DNA from: Flavobacteriaceae bacterium
Lineage (GTDB): Bacteria; Bacteroidota; Bacteroidia; Flavobacteriales; Flavobacteriaceae
Length of the DNA: 9,185 nucleotides
NCBI GenBank assembly: GCA_947377425.1
Contig: CANCFZ010000088.1
Location: 1 to 9,185 of the forward strand
Direction: 5' to 3'
Part shown: in pieces, positions 1 through 6,556 of the stretch
Position numbering within the stretch: position 1 is the first letter of the stretch
How the letters are laid out: every line of letters starts with the position of its first letter
Notes under the pieces: model-generated
Told to the model about the DNA's origin: nothing
The model's database searches: none
The model's input: only the letters and a program-made list of their open reading frames with translations
Made by a program: the position numbers and the translations under genes

Positions 1-1515
1 GAAGTTGCCGATTATCCATTATTAGATATTACAGAAACTCCAGGTAAATTGGTAAATCTAAAATATCCAATGATTGGTCAAAAATCTGAAAAGCCAAGAG
101 TTGGAATTTATAATTTAGCTTCAGGAAAAACAGTTTTTATTGCACCAAAAAGTGGTAATGTAAATGATTATTTAACCAATCTTTCTTGGTCATCAGACGA
201 AAAATATATTTTGATTGCCGAATTAAATCGCGGTCAGAACGATATGAGTTTGAATGTTTATGATGCAAACACTGGTGTTTTTGTTAGAACAATTTTGAAC
301 GAAAAAAACTCCAATTGGGTTGAACCAGAGCACGATGCTTATTTTCCAAATGCCAATTCTAATAATTTTATTTGGTTTAGCGAAAAAGACGGTTTCCAAA
401 ACCTATACTACTATTCTATCGAAGGAAAATTGATTAAGCAATTAACAAATAATAAATTTCCGGCTAAAGAAATTATTGGATCAAATCCAGCAGGAACAGA
501 AATTTATTTTAAAGCAACTGGCGAAATCGGAACCAATATGTTGGTTTACAAAGTTGATTTAAAAGGAAAACAAACCTTGATTACTAAAGATTTGGGCGTT
601 CACAATGTTATAGTTTCTACTGATGGAAATTGGTTTTTTGATGAATATTCTAATCATAGCACACCATCAAAATCATTGTTGTACAATAAAAGTTTAAGAG
701 CAACGACTTTATTAGAAAGCAAAAACAAATATGAAGGTTATGAAATGGGAACTGCAGAAATCAAAACAATAAAATCTGCCGATGGAACAACCGACTTATT
801 TACAAGATTAATTAAACCAAGTAATTTTGATGCAACAAAAAAATATCCAGTTTTGGTTTATGTTTATGGTGGTCCGCATGCACAATTGGTAACAAATTCG
901 TTTTTGGACGGTGCCAATTTATGGATGTATTGGATGGCAGAACAAGGTTATTTGGTATTTACAGTTGACAATCGCGGTTCAGATAATAGAGGATTTGCCT
1001 TTGAAAGTGTCATTCACGGAAGATTGGGTGTTAACGAAATGGACGATCAATTAAAAGGTGTAGAGTACTTAAAATCATTACCTTATGTTGACGGAAATCG
1101 TTTGGCAGTTCACGGATGGAGCTTTGGTGGATTCATGACAACATCGTTAATGCTAAGAAAACCAGATACTTTTAAAGTTGGTGTTGCTGGCGGACCAGTT
1201 ACCGATTGGAAATGGTATGAAATTATGTATGGCGAACGTTATATGGATACGCCAGAGGAAAATCAGAAAGGTTTTGACGAAGCAAGTACTTTAAATTATG
1301 TAAACAACCTTAAAGGAAAATTACTTTTAATTCATGGTACAAGTGATGATACAGTGGTAATGCAACACAATTTAGCTTTGGTGAAAAAATTTATTGAAGC
1401 CGGAAAACAAATAGATTTCTTTCCTTATCCAATGGCAAAACACAATGTTCAAGGAAAAGATAGAGTACATTTAATGACCAAAGTTTTGAATTATGTAATA
1501 GATAATAATAGATAA
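1..1515 (+). CDS. S9B serine peptidase, DPP IV / prolyl tripeptidyl peptidase-like, C-terminal part (5' end outside window)
   Basis: The reading frame is open from base 1, so the start lies upstream; 504 residues are visible. The first ~230 belong to the beta-propeller domain (for example the FIWFSEKDG segment), the rest to the alpha/beta-hydrolase domain. The nucleophile elbow GWSFGGFM has its Ser at visible residue 374 (1120-1122), the Asp is in HGTSDD at 449 (1345-1347), and the His is in KHNV at 481 (1441-1443). The Ser-Asp and Asp-His spacings, 75 and 32, equal those I recall for Porphyromonas gingivalis prolyl tripeptidyl peptidase (S603, D678, H710). Segments such as VYGGPHAQLVT and YEIMYGERY also resemble that enzyme. 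About 230 N-terminal residues are missing, including any export signal and the Glu residues that bind the substrate N-terminus. The family cleaves di- or tripeptides after proline from peptide N-termini, normally in the periplasm or at the surface. Which of the two it releases cannot be decided here. Confidence 0.93.
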   Translation, partial: EVADYPLLDITETPGKLVNLKYPMIGQKSEKPRVGIYNLASGKTVFIAPKSGNVNDYLTNLSWSSDEKYILIAELNRGQNDMSLNVYDANTGVFVRTILNEKNSNWVEPEHDAYFPNANSNNFIWFSEKDGFQNLYYYSIEGKLIKQLTNNKFPAKEIIGSNPAGTEIYFKATGEIGTNMLVYKVDLKGKQTLITKDLGVHNVIVSTDGNWFFDEYSNHSTPSKSLLYNKSLRATTLLESKNKYEGYEMGTAEIKTIKSADGTTDLFTRLIKPSNFDATKKYPVLVYVYGGPHAQLVTNSFLDGANLWMYWMAEQGYLVFTVDNRGSDNRGFAFESVIHGRLGVNEMDDQLKGVEYLKSLPYVDGNRLAVHGWSFGGFMTTSLMLRKPDTFKVGVAGGPVTDWKWYEIMYGERYMDTPEENQKGFDEASTLNYVNNLKGKLLLIHGTSDDTVVMQHNLALVKKFIEAGKQIDFFPYPMAKHNVQGKDRVHLMTKVLNYVIDNNR

Positions 1516-1538
1516 TAATAGATAATAATAGATAATAA
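1496..1538 (+). repeat. 10-bp tandem repeat spanning the peptidase stop codon
   Basis: Four perfect copies of AATAGATAAT run from 1497 to 1536, and the periodicity extends to about 1496-1538. The first copy and part of the second encode the last residues (IDNNR). The TAA stop at 1513-1515 lies in the second copy. Because 10 is not a multiple of 3, the array carries plus-strand stops in all three frames. Gain or loss of copies beyond the second would leave the protein unchanged. It probably arose by replication slippage; no function is visible. Confidence 0.9.
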
Positions 1539-1547
1539 AACAATCTT

Positions 1548-1593
1548 AAAAATCCAAATTCCTAACATGTCGTTATGGGATTTGGATTTTTTT
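1548..1593. terminator. Intrinsic terminator shared by convergent genes
   Basis: The left arm AAAAATCCAAATTCC (1548-1562) pairs with GGGATTTGGATTTTT (1577-1591), with one G-T wobble. Inside, TAAC (1563-1566) pairs with GTTA (1572-1575), leaving a five-base loop and one bulged T. A T tract (1587-1593) follows on the plus strand, so it ends peptidase transcription 33 bp after the stop. Read on the minus strand the stem is followed by TTTTTAAG, so it can also stop the convergent unit ending at 1597. Confidence 0.85.
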
Positions 1594-1596
1594 ATA

Positions 1597-2237
1597 TTAA
1601 AAAATTACAGTATTTGATTTTAATAATTTCCATTCTTTGTAAATAAATATCTGAAATAGAATAAAAAACAAAGAATTAAATATCCAAATATCTAGATATA
1701 CTGGCTCGTTCATAAATACTAATTCTGTATTTCCAGTCAAAAAAATTAGGCAACTACTTGTTAGATAAAAGTCAATCCTAAACAAAAATAATGGTATTTA
1801 TAGGTTCCTTTTATGTTTTCAAAGAAGTAAATGATTGCATAAAAAATTAAAAGTATTGATGTTAGACCAATTTCAAAGTAATTAAATTTCCAATATAGTA
1901 AAGGAGTTTTATAATATTGAAAACCTAAAACTAATAGTACCAATACTAAATTGCAAGAAACGATTTTTTTTAAAACCTTATTTTTCAATACTTGTCTGAA
2001 AAACATACTTAACATTATAAATTGTATTATAAAGTAATAATGGGAAAGAAAAAAATTTTCATTTGGATGTAAAATTCCTATTAAATTGCAGCAAAATTCA
2101 ACTACAAACTGTATCATCAAGTAAATCATGATACATTTATAAACTTTATCCTCGCCTTTTCTGGAGTTAAAAAACAAGATGGAGTTAAGTAATAAAAGAA
2201 ATAATCCAATTAAACTTATTGTAAATGAAAAAATCAT
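1597..2237 (-). pseudogene. Frameshifted seven-helix integral membrane protein, unknown function
   Basis: Two minus-strand frames form one gene. Frame one starts at ATG 2235-2237 and runs 158 codons to a TAA at 1761-1763, ending YKYHYFCLGLTFI. Frame two continues as YLTSSCLIFLTGN and stops at 1597-1599. Adding one base to the four-base T run (plus-strand AAAA at 1767-1770) joins them into a 213-residue protein reading LGLTFYLTSSC. The joined protein has about seven hydrophobic helices: roughly residues 4-23, 34-54, 66-82, 92-107, 120-139, 150-168 and 182-202, ending with a short basic tail (YKEWKLLKS). It resembles the ~210-residue hypothetical membrane proteins often seen beside sensor kinases in flavobacteria; that is recall, and no kinase is present here. 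It starts 9 bp after the stop of the upstream gene, so it is probably the last gene of that operon. A sequencing error is the main alternative to real decay. Confidence 0.7.
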
Positions 2238-2246
2238 AATTTAGAA

Positions 2247-3515
2247 TTAAGTTTTTTGTTTTTTCTTCTTTGCTGCAGGAAACAAAACATTATTTAAAAT
2301 CAACCTAAAACCAGGTGAATTTGGATGCAAATCTAAAACTGTTGGAGGATCGCCTACTTGATGTCTATAATCTTCTGGATCGTGACCGCCGTAAAATGTA
2401 AAGAACCCTTTTCCTTTTTGTCCGTGAATGTATCTCGCTTCACCATTCAACTCGTTTTCACCAAGAACCAAAACATTTGATTTTATCAAATCTCTTTGAA
2501 AAGCAGTGGTTTGTCCCATAAAACCTTTTACTAATTGGGTATGATTTTGGCACAACATACTCGGAATTACATCCCATTTAGCAGAGAATTCCATTAACGT
2601 AAAATAATCTTTTTCAAATGGAATAGCAGCTCTTTTTTCGGTCATATCAATATCAGAAAACTCATAATGATCTGGTTTTCTATCCAATATAAAATCTTTG
2701 AAAGCAAAAGTTTTAGAATAATCAATTTTAGATTGATAATTAGGAGAACTATCATCTCCATCAAACATTGGCTCACAAATATCAACTCCTTCGGCAGAAA
2801 GCGAGATGTCAAAACTATCAGTTGCTGAACACATTGCAAACATAAATCCGCCGCCAATTACAAAATCACGAATCTTTTTAGCGACATCTAATTTTTCTTC
2901 TGAAACTTTAGAATAGCCTAATTTAGTAGCCAAAGCTTCCGCCTCTTTCTTTTGATCGATATACCAAGGTGCATTTCTGTAAGCTCCATAGAATTTCCCA
3001 TACTGACCAGTAAAATCTTCGTGATGCAAATGCAGCCAATCATATAAAATCAATTGATCACTTAAAACTTCTTCATCATAAATTGGAGTAAACGGAATTT
3101 CAGCATAAGTTAAAACCATTGTTACAGCATCATCCCAAGGTTGTTTTCCTTTTGGGGTATAAACAGCAATTTTTGGAGCTTTTTCCAATATTACTGTTTC
3201 CATATTTTGTGATGGAGAAGATATTTCTGCTAATATTGATGCTTCCTCTGTATCTGATAAAATTTCAAAACTTACTCCTCGAATTTGACATTCTTTTCTA
3301 ATTTCAGAAACGTCTGGCAACAAAAATGATCCTCCGCGATAGTTCAACAACCAACTGGCTTTGTATTTTTTATCTAAACACCAATAAGTTATTCCATAAG
3401 CTTTTAGATGATTTTTTTGGGTAGTTTCATCCATCGGCAACAGTATAAAACTAGCACGGACTTGAGTTACAAATATCAAAAAAAATAGTAAACAAACTGA
3501 TTTTATGCCCTTCAT
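2247..3515 (-). CDS. Exported protein of the family annotated 'asparagine synthetase B' in flavobacteria; function unknown
   Basis: The 422-residue protein starts at ATG 3513-3515. A TTG 17 codons earlier (3564-3566) is in frame but lies inside the promoter -7 box, so it is rejected. Residues 1-21 form a signal peptide: Lys at 2 and 5, a hydrophobic core CLLFFLIFV, and a likely cleavage after VRA. From memory, close flavobacterial homologues are named asparagine synthetase B. True AsnB needs a Cys at position 2, a class II glutaminase domain and an ATP-binding SGGxDS loop, and none is seen. Notable segments are LHLHHED (161-167), the glycine-rich GGGFMFAMCSATDSFD (221-236), which could be a nucleophile elbow with Cys229, and FYGGHDPEDY (374-383). 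The C-terminus is lysine-rich (KKKKQK). These suggest an enzyme fold, perhaps class I amidotransferase-like, acting outside the cytoplasm; that is inference. The promoter directly upstream makes it first gene of its unit. Confidence 0.85.
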   Translation of the reverse strand: MKGIKSVCLLFFLIFVTQVRASFILLPMDETTQKNHLKAYGITYWCLDKKYKASWLLNYRGGSFLLPDVSEIRKECQIRGVSFEILSDTEEASILAEISSPSQNMETVILEKAPKIAVYTPKGKQPWDDAVTMVLTYAEIPFTPIYDEEVLSDQLILYDWLHLHHEDFTGQYGKFYGAYRNAPWYIDQKKEAEALATKLGYSKVSEEKLDVAKKIRDFVIGGGFMFAMCSATDSFDISLSAEGVDICEPMFDGDDSSPNYQSKIDYSKTFAFKDFILDRKPDHYEFSDIDMTEKRAAIPFEKDYFTLMEFSAKWDVIPSMLCQNHTQLVKGFMGQTTAFQRDLIKSNVLVLGENELNGEARYIHGQKGKGFFTFYGGHDPEDYRHQVGDPPTVLDLHPNSPGFRLILNNVLFPAAKKKKQKT

Positions 3516-3563
3516 AATAGAAATTATATTTATACCGAAGATACTACAAATACTATTTACTAT

Positions 3564-3592
3564 CAAAGATAATTTTTTGTTAAATACTGCAA
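3564..3592 (-). promoter_or_regulatory. Bacteroidota-type promoter for the exported-protein gene
   Basis: Read on the minus strand, TTG (plus 3590-3592) is followed by an 18-base spacer and TATCTTTG (plus 3564-3571). This matches the Bacteroidota consensus TTG-N17-20-TAnnTTTG exactly. Transcription should start some 6-8 bases further on, giving a leader of roughly 40 bases before the ATG at 3515. The leader is AT-rich and has no Shine-Dalgarno sequence. Confidence 0.7.
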
Positions 3593-3674
3593 GTTTTTAT
3601 TCTAAAAAGAAACTAAAAAAAACTAAACTTCGTAAATATTAATAATCTAACTATTTCTATCTAAAAAATAGACT

Positions 3675-3809
3675 ATGAATTCAAATAAAACAATATCAGT
3701 AACTAAACTATTCAGCAATTTAAGTTTTTTGCAAAAAACTGGAATATGTTTATTTATTTTATTGTTTTTATTCTATTTAATCATTTCGTTTAGATATTTA
3801 TTGAGCTGA
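3675..3809 (+). CDS. Candidate small membrane protein (44 aa), unrecognised
   Basis: ATG at 3675-3677 opens a 44-codon frame ending at TGA 3807-3809. The product has a polar N-terminus with Lys at 5, 11 and 21, then one strongly hydrophobic segment from about residue 23 to 39 (GICLFILLFLFYLIISF), followed by RYLLS. That is the layout of a single-pass microprotein. Against it, T-rich plus-strand DNA encodes Leu, Phe and Ile by chance. GC by codon position is about 9, 27 and 18 percent, so the first-position excess expected of a gene is absent. I also see no TAnnTTTG promoter upstream. It is divergent from the exported-protein gene and convergent with dnaB, whose stop lies 11 bp away. I do not recognise the sequence. 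Confidence 0.28.
   Translation: MNSNKTISVTKLFSNLSFLQKTGICLFILLFLFYLIISFRYLLS
3723..3740. repeat. 18-bp perfect palindrome in the dnaB 3' spacer
   Basis: AGTTTTTTGCAAAAAACT is identical to its own reverse complement over all 18 bases. It lies 81 bp beyond the dnaB stop and inside the candidate microprotein frame, where it encodes SFLQKT. No T tract follows on either strand, so it is not a standard terminator. A dyad binding site for a dimeric protein is possible. Chance symmetry in AT-rich DNA is the plain alternative. Confidence 0.8.
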
Positions 3810-3820
3810 ATTTGATTAAA

Positions 3821-5365
3821 TTAAAACGGAACATCGCTATCGTCATCACTAGAATTGGAGCTACTTCCGAAAGCTTCATTTGCCGACGGAAGATTTTTTG
3901 TCATAAAAGGATTATCATCATGATTCATTTTGGACGGTAAATCATCAAAACCGCCACCATATTCTTCAAGATTATCAAATTTACCAAGGTTTCCGATGAA
4001 TTTCAATCTAATATTTTCTAATGAACCATTTCTATGTTTGGCGATTATAAATTCGGCTTGACCAGCAGTTGGCGACTGATCATCATCATCCCATTCTTCA
4101 ATTTTATAATATTCTGGACGGTAAATAAATGATACAATATCGGCATCTTGCTCAATAGCTCCCGATTCACGCAGGTCAGAAAGCAAAGGCCGTTTACTAG
4201 AACCACGAGTTTCAACAGCACGAGATAATTGAGAAAGTGCAATAACAGGAACTTCAAGTTCTTTGGCAAGTGCTTTTAAATTTCTAGAAATTGTTGATAT
4301 TTCTTGTTCACGATTTCCACCACCTTTTCCATTTCCGCCAGCAGTCATTAATTGAAGGTAATCTACAATTATCAATTTTATTCCGTGTTGCGATGCCAAA
4401 CGTCTGGCTTTTGCACGTAAATCAAAAATAGAAAGTGATGGTGAATCATCAATAAATAATGGCGCTTTTTCTAAGTCTTTTACTTTAACTGATAATTGTT
4501 CCCATTCGTGTTTTTCTAATTTTCCTGTTCTTAATTTCTCAGAAGACAAACCTGTTTCGGAGGAAATTAAACGAGTAATCAACTGAACAGAAGACATCTC
4601 AAGGGAAAATAATGCTACAGGATGACCATAATCTATAGCAACATTTCGAGCCATAGACAATACAAACGCAGTTTTTCCCATTCCGGGTCTAGCAGCAATA
4701 ATAATTAAATCAGACGGTTGCCAACCAGAAGTTAACTTATCTAATTTATCAAAACCAGTTGCTATACCCGATAATCCTTCTTTATTAGCAATTTCTTCAA
4801 TTCGTTTTTTGGCTTGAATTACTAAACTTTGTGCTGTTTCTGAACTTCGTTTGATATTTCCTTGCGTTACTTCATACAATTTAGATTCGGCTTTGTCTAA
4901 CAAATCAAATACATCGGTAGTTTCATCATACGATTCTTCGATGATTTCTGATGAAATTCTTATCAAACTTCTTTGGATGAATTTCTGTAAAATAATTCTT
5001 GAATGAAACTCAATATGTGCAGAAGAAGATATCTTTTGCGTAAGTTGAATTAAGTAAAAATCACCACCAGCCAAGTCAAGCTTTGCATTCTTCTTTAACT
5101 GCGATGAAACTGTTAATAAGTCAATAGGCTGAGAATCTGTGAATAACTGAAAAATTGCTTCAAAAATATGTTTATGCGCATCTTTATAAAACGCTTCAGA
5201 TTGAAGAATATCGATAACCTCATCAACTCCTTTTTTATCAATCATCATAGCACCAAGAACTGCTTCCTCAAGATCTAGTGCTTGTGGCGGAAGTTTTCCT
5301 TTTTCGAGGTTGATAATCGTAGTTTTATCTACTTTTATTGGGTTTATATTTCTGAGATTTTCCAT
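3821..5365 (-). CDS. dnaB: Replicative DNA helicase DnaB
   Basis: DnaB forms the hexameric, ATP-driven helicase that unwinds DNA ahead of the replication fork and recruits primase. This 514-residue protein is full length. The N-terminal helical domain starts near residue 25 (PPQALDLEEAVLGAMM). The RecA-like domain has Walker A ARPGMGKTA (225-233), Walker B LIIVDYLQL (331-339), the ALSQLSR segment (376-382), SDLRESGAIEQDAD (396-409) and the KHRNG loop (443-447) with the probable arginine finger. No intein interrupts it. A flexible tail after about residue 470 is rich in Ser, Asn and Asp and ends DDDSDVPF, like the tip of SSB. ATG at 5363-5365 is the start, 25 residues ahead of the conserved core. 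It stands alone: the accA terminator lies upstream, and no clear intrinsic terminator follows its stop. Confidence 0.98.
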   Translation of the reverse strand: MENLRNINPIKVDKTTIINLEKGKLPPQALDLEEAVLGAMMIDKKGVDEVIDILQSEAFYKDAHKHIFEAIFQLFTDSQPIDLLTVSSQLKKNAKLDLAGGDFYLIQLTQKISSSAHIEFHSRIILQKFIQRSLIRISSEIIEESYDETTDVFDLLDKAESKLYEVTQGNIKRSSETAQSLVIQAKKRIEEIANKEGLSGIATGFDKLDKLTSGWQPSDLIIIAARPGMGKTAFVLSMARNVAIDYGHPVALFSLEMSSVQLITRLISSETGLSSEKLRTGKLEKHEWEQLSVKVKDLEKAPLFIDDSPSLSIFDLRAKARRLASQHGIKLIIVDYLQLMTAGGNGKGGGNREQEISTISRNLKALAKELEVPVIALSQLSRAVETRGSSKRPLLSDLRESGAIEQDADIVSFIYRPEYYKIEEWDDDDQSPTAGQAEFIIAKHRNGSLENIRLKFIGNLGKFDNLEEYGGGFDDLPSKMNHDDNPFMTKNLPSANEAFGSSSNSSDDDSDVPF

Positions 5366-5412
5366 GTAGCGAAAGTAACGTATTCTTTAATTTTAATGAA
5401 GTTTAGTTATTA

Positions 5413-5420
5413 CAAAATTA
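5413..5420 (-). promoter_or_regulatory. Possible -7 element for dnaB
   Basis: The minus strand reads TAATTTTG here, matching TAnnTTTG, and would give a leader of about 40 bases before the dnaB ATG at 5365. There is no TTG at the expected 17-20 base distance upstream, so this may be a chance match. The position between the accA terminator and dnaB is where a promoter is needed. Confidence 0.3.
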
Positions 5421-5452
5421 TGTTTATAACTAACTATTTTTTGTTGATAACC

Positions 5453-5490
5453 AAAAAAAAAAAATCCGAAACTAAAGGGCTTCGGATTTT
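5453..5490 (-). terminator. Intrinsic terminator of accA
   Basis: On the minus strand AAAATCCGAA (plus 5481-5490) and TTCGGATTTT (plus 5461-5470) form a perfect 10-bp stem around a 10-base loop. The T run that follows, plus-strand A at 5453-5464, is 12 long and overlaps the end of the stem. It begins 18 bp after the accA stop and separates accA from dnaB. Confidence 0.9.
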
Positions 5491-5508
5491 ATACTATTTT
5501 GTAAGATT

Positions 5509-6462
5509 TTACTCTTTATATTCGCCCATCTTGCTGTATTTATCCATCCTTTGCATTACTAAATCGGATGTTGATAAATCTTTCAGTTCATTATAGGCTT
5601 TGGTAATATATTGTTGTACCGTTTTAAAAGTAGTTTCTCTATCATAATGAGCTCCACCAAGTGGTTCTGGTATAATATCGTCAACTAATTTTTGTTTTTT
5701 CATATCGGCAGAAGTCAATTTCAATGCTTCGGCTGCTTGTTCTTTATATTCCCAACTTTTCCATAGAATTGAAGAGCAAGATTCAGGTGAAATTACAGAG
5801 TACCAAGTATTTTCCATCATTAAAACTTTGTCTCCAACGCCTATTCCTAATGCGCCACCAGATGCACCTTCTCCAACTATTACACAAATAATTGGCACTT
5901 TCAAACGACACATTTCAAGAATATTTCTAGCAATAGCTTCTCCTTGACCGCGTTCTTCTGCTTCCAATCCTGGATAAGCTCCTGGTGTATCAATAAAAGT
6001 TACTACAGGAATTCCGAATTTTTCGGCCATTTTCATCAATCGCAACGCTTTTCTATATCCTTCTGGATTTGCCATCCCAAAGTTTCTATACTGACGTGTT
6101 TTAGTATTGTAGCCTTTTTGTTGACCAATAACCATAAATGATTGTCCGTCAATTTTGCCTAAACCACCAACCATTGCTTTGTCATCTTTGAAACCTCTGT
6201 CTCCAAAAAGTTCTAAGAAAGTATCTCCGCACAAAGCGTTGATATGATCCATGGTATAAGGTCTGTTTGGGTGACGTGATAGTTGCACACGTTGCCAAGC
6301 AGTTAAGTTTTTATATATTTTACGTTTGGTTTCGTCTAATTTTTTTTCAATTTGCTTGCAAGTATTGGTAACATCAACATCTGATTCTTGACCAATTATT
6401 TGACATTTGTCTAACTGGTCTTCCAATTCTTTTATAGGAAGTTCAAAATCTAAATATTCCAT
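5509..6462 (-). CDS. accA: Acetyl-CoA carboxylase carboxyltransferase subunit alpha
   Basis: AccA pairs with AccD to transfer the carboxyl group from carboxybiotin on AccB to acetyl-CoA, making malonyl-CoA for fatty acid synthesis in the cytoplasm. The 317-residue length matches the family. An N-terminal helical region (residues 1-60, ending in the LTAWQRVQLSRHPNRPYT block) leads into the crotonase-fold core. Conserved stretches are LFGDRGFKDDKAMVGG (85-100), NFGMANPEGYRKALRLMK (127-144), FIDTPGAYPG (156-165), the glycine-rich GEGASGGALGIGVGD (197-211) and YSVISPESCSSILWKS (221-236). ATG at 6460-6462 fits the family N-terminus, with no Shine-Dalgarno ahead of it. It has its own promoter and terminator, so it is probably monocistronic, though some read-through from the transporter gene is possible. 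accD is not in the window. Confidence 0.98.
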   Translation of the reverse strand: MEYLDFELPIKELEDQLDKCQIIGQESDVDVTNTCKQIEKKLDETKRKIYKNLTAWQRVQLSRHPNRPYTMDHINALCGDTFLELFGDRGFKDDKAMVGGLGKIDGQSFMVIGQQKGYNTKTRQYRNFGMANPEGYRKALRLMKMAEKFGIPVVTFIDTPGAYPGLEAEERGQGEAIARNILEMCRLKVPIICVIVGEGASGGALGIGVGDKVLMMENTWYSVISPESCSSILWKSWEYKEQAAEALKLTSADMKKQKLVDDIIPEPLGGAHYDRETTFKTVQQYITKAYNELKDLSTSDLVMQRMDKYSKMGEYKE

Positions 6463-6494
6463 AGGATTTATACGATTAATTAAAATTCGGACTA

Positions 6495-6523
6495 CAAAGA
6501 TAAAATTTTAAATCTTCTGTAAA
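6495..6523 (-). promoter_or_regulatory. Bacteroidota-type promoter for accA
   Basis: The minus strand carries TATCTTTG (plus 6495-6502), the same -7 octamer as at 3564-3571. After an 18-base spacer comes TTT (plus 6521-6523) in place of the -33 TTG. The predicted leader is about 25-30 bases. The -7 box is convincing; the -33 box is only partial. Confidence 0.6.
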
Positions 6524-6556
6524 AGTAATTTTATTGGATAAGTTTTAAACAAACAG

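Noticed and set aside
2642..2857. 71-codon minus-strand frame
   Set aside because: It lies wholly inside the exported-protein gene in another frame of the same strand, and only the main frame matches a family.
3516..3566. Upstream TTG start extending the exported protein by 17 residues
   Set aside because: The TTG is the last three bases of the TATCTTTG promoter box, and the extension would bury the signal peptide. The ATG at 3513-3515 gives a standard signal sequence.
5370..5377. TACTTTCG as a dnaB promoter just before the ATG
   Set aside because: It has one mismatch to TAnnTTTG, no proper -33 box, and would place the transcript start at the ATG itself.
5282..5596. 104-codon plus-strand frame over the accA-dnaB junction
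   Set aside because: It runs antisense through the dnaB start, the accA terminator and the accA 3' end. Its product is low-complexity Tyr/Phe/Lys sequence, as expected of antisense AT-rich DNA.
6501..6510. TAAAATTTTA palindrome after the EamA gene as a terminator
   Set aside because: It is only 10 bp, all A and T, with no loop and no following T tract, and it overlaps the accA promoter.
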